Below, piece by piece: positions 15,601-16,090 of a stretch of DNA of 16,090 nt; the stretch's first letter is position 1; each line of letters starts with the position of its first letter. The translations under genes were made by a program, and so were the position numbers. The notes under the pieces were generated by a model. The model was not told the origin of the DNA and ran no database searches. It saw only the letters and a list, made by a program, of their open reading frames with translations. This DNA comes from JAUIAI01 sp963976885 (GTDB lineage Bacteria; Pseudomonadota; Gammaproteobacteria; Burkholderiales; Burkholderiaceae_E). The stretch covers positions 1 to 16,090 of the forward strand of contig CAXBNM010000072.1 of NCBI GenBank assembly GCA_963976885.1, in the 5' to 3' direction.

Positions 15601-16090
15601 GTTGCGCCTTCGTCACGAATTTCGCCACCAGCCCCGGTCGCAGCGCCGGGAAACGGCGAAATCGCGGTGGGATGGTTATGCGTTTCAACCTTCAGCAAGC
15701 TGTGAGTGAGGCCCGGCTCGCGACTGTAGCGGCCGTTGACCATGCGGCCATCGGCCTGCTGAAAACGCGCGGCAAAACGGCTGGTCTCGCGGCCTTCAAG
15801 AATGCACGCATTATCGGAATAAGCGACAACGGTATGCGCCGGATTTGCGGCGTGCGTCGCGCGGATCATGCCAAACAGACTGGTCGACTGCGGCGCGCCA
15901 TCAACAACCCAGTCGGCGTTGAAAATCTTGTGCCGACAATGCTCGGAGTTGGCCTGCGCGAACATCATCAACTCAACATCGGTCGGCGCCCGGCCGGCCT
16001 TGTTGAAGGCCTCAAGCAGGTAATCGATCTCGTCATCGGACAACGCCAGCCCAAGTTCGCGATTGGCCTGCTCGAGCGCCACGCGACCTT
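12621..16090 (-). CDS. purL: Phosphoribosylformylglycinamidine synthase, single-chain PurL (N-terminus outside window)
   Basis: PurL converts FGAR, glutamine and ATP to FGAM, the fourth step of purine synthesis, in the cytosol. About 1155 codons are present; E. coli PurL has 1295 residues, so some 140 are missing at the right edge. The frame stays open to the last base (GRVALEQANREL), so the GTG at 16082 is not the start. Seen in order are the linker and first synthase half (FAQANSEHCRHKIFNADW, then VETHNHPTAISPFPGAATG), the second half (AYHDRSDGGLYVTLAEMAFA) and a C-terminal glutaminase domain. In numbering from that GTG, the glutaminase triad is Cys997 (GVCNGCQM), His1118 and Glu1120 (PHPERVFR). 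It is the long gamma/betaproteobacterial form, not the PurLQS split type. It ends 352 bases before the kinase operon and is probably unrelated to it. Confidence 0.97.
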   Translation of the reverse strand, partial: GRVALEQANRELGLALSDDEIDYLLEAFNKAGRAPTDVELMMFAQANSEHCRHKIFNADWVVDGAPQSTSLFGMIRATHAANPAHTVVAYSDNACILEGRETSRFAARFQQADGRMVNGRYSREPGLTHSLLKVETHNHPTAISPFPGAATGAGGEIRDEGATGRGSRPKFGLTGFTVSNLRIPDYVHPWEQDDPGRPSRIASPLQIMLDGPIGAAAFNNEFGRPNLVGYFRAWEQRVGDKTRGYLKPIMIAGGVGNIRAELSKKLALPAGTLLIQLGGPGMRIGVGGGAASSMGSGTNEEALDFNSVQRDNPEMQRRAQEVLDRCTASGADNPILSIHDVGAGGLSNAFPEIVHDAGMSAEFDLARVLVEESGLSAAEVWCNESQERYVLAIAPASLPLFEFFCQRERCPFAVIGTVTDDGMLIVRDRRDERDETPVSMPMDVLLGKPPRMTRNAVRRQRELPPIDASNVPLDLIAAQVLRSPSVAEKSFLITIGDRTVGGMSHRDPMVGPWQVPVADCGIGLMDFEGYAGEALAVGERPALAVINPAAASRVAIGEAITNIASAGIASLAHVRMSANWMAACGSPDEDADLFDAVQAAGELAIALDISIPVGKDSLSMRTSWDNAEGQPVEVVSPVSLVASAFAPVPDVRLSVTPQLDPALDTALILIDLGAGKQRLGGSIFGQVTGQMGNECPDLETPALMRSFVAVIGELLAAQQILAYHDRSDGGLYVTLAEMAFAGHCGVAINLDMLTIDPHAADVGGFNIRPAQMAVQRNELAVKALFNEELGAVIQVRAQHRDEVLARLRAHGLSTCSHVIGKPSAQDDIALYQDGKCIYRAARTELQQIWSETSLNMASLRDDPACAQEAFDAIAAPLDSKLEVHTSFDPAEDIVAPFINSGARPALAVLREQGVNSHVEMAAAFDQAGFEAVDVAMADLFAGRHRLDQFQGLVACGGFSYGDVLGAGAGWARSVLFNGQMAEQFAQFFQRPDTFSLGVCNGCQMLAHLRTLIPGAEGFPAFVRNRSEQFEGRLVQVEVMESPSVLFAGMAGSRVPIVVSNGEGRVAFDTDAQRAAAQPVMRFVDAAGEPAMQYPRNPNGSPEGLTGFTSTDGRATILMPHPERVFRYAQMSWAPRGADGYSPWMRIFRNARRWLA

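Noticed and set aside
16080..16082. GTG as the start codon of purL
   Set aside because: The reading frame continues to the window edge with residues matching PurL (GRVALEQAN), and the protein would lack about 140 N-terminal residues.
1..16090. CRISPR arrays, tRNA/rRNA genes, insertion sequences, toxin-antitoxin or phage genes
   Set aside because: No regularly spaced repeats, cloverleaf-like segments, transposase motifs or terminal inverted repeats were recognised by reading both strands.

Overview
The window reads as a chromosomal stretch of a moderately GC-rich proteobacterium (GC judged by eye, not counted). The large single-chain PurL closely follows the gamma/betaproteobacterial form. 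The paired acyl-CoA dehydrogenases, the TAXI periplasmic protein and the LysR regulators also suit a metabolically versatile Beta- or Gammaproteobacterium. I see no insertion sequence, phage gene, tRNA, rRNA or CRISPR array.

Region by region: (1) 1-2239, minus strand, is a glycine-betaine/choline-type ABC importer in the order binding protein (proX), permease (proW), ATPase (proV, cut by the window edge). A strong intrinsic terminator lies between proX and proW. (2) 2489-4398, plus strand, holds two tandem LysR-type regulators; the first is divergent from proX. (3) 4365-6694, minus strand, is a two-gene operon for a heteromeric acyl-CoA dehydrogenase whose catalytic and FAD-binding motifs are divided between the subunits. 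Its end overlaps the second LysR gene, where there is a GC-rich hairpin. (4) 6938-8419, plus strand, is an AMP-forming acyl-CoA ligase divergent from the dehydrogenases. Together they would activate a carboxylic acid and carry out its first alpha,beta-desaturation. (5) 8471-12268, minus strand, is a tightly coupled operon of CHASE/PAS histidine kinase, NarL-type response regulator and TAXI solute-binding protein, with overlapping stop and start codons and no TRAP permease in the window. This looks like a three-component sensing system. (6) 12269-12620 is an unusually structured intergenic region. (7) 12621-16090, minus strand, is purL, missing its N-terminus at the window edge.

The least ordinary part is the kinase/regulator/TAXI operon and its upstream region. 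The predicted kinase leader carries two identical 10-nt copies, one containing the start codon, that can each pair with the same 8-nt segment, giving mutually exclusive hairpins. Just upstream is a CTAGGG/CCCTAG inverted repeat that could be an operator. On the opposite strand lies a long hairpin with a GUGA loop followed by seven Ts, which has no plus-strand gene to terminate and may mark the 3' end of an unannotated small RNA. All functional statements are read from sequence by eye; none was tested by database search or folding software.
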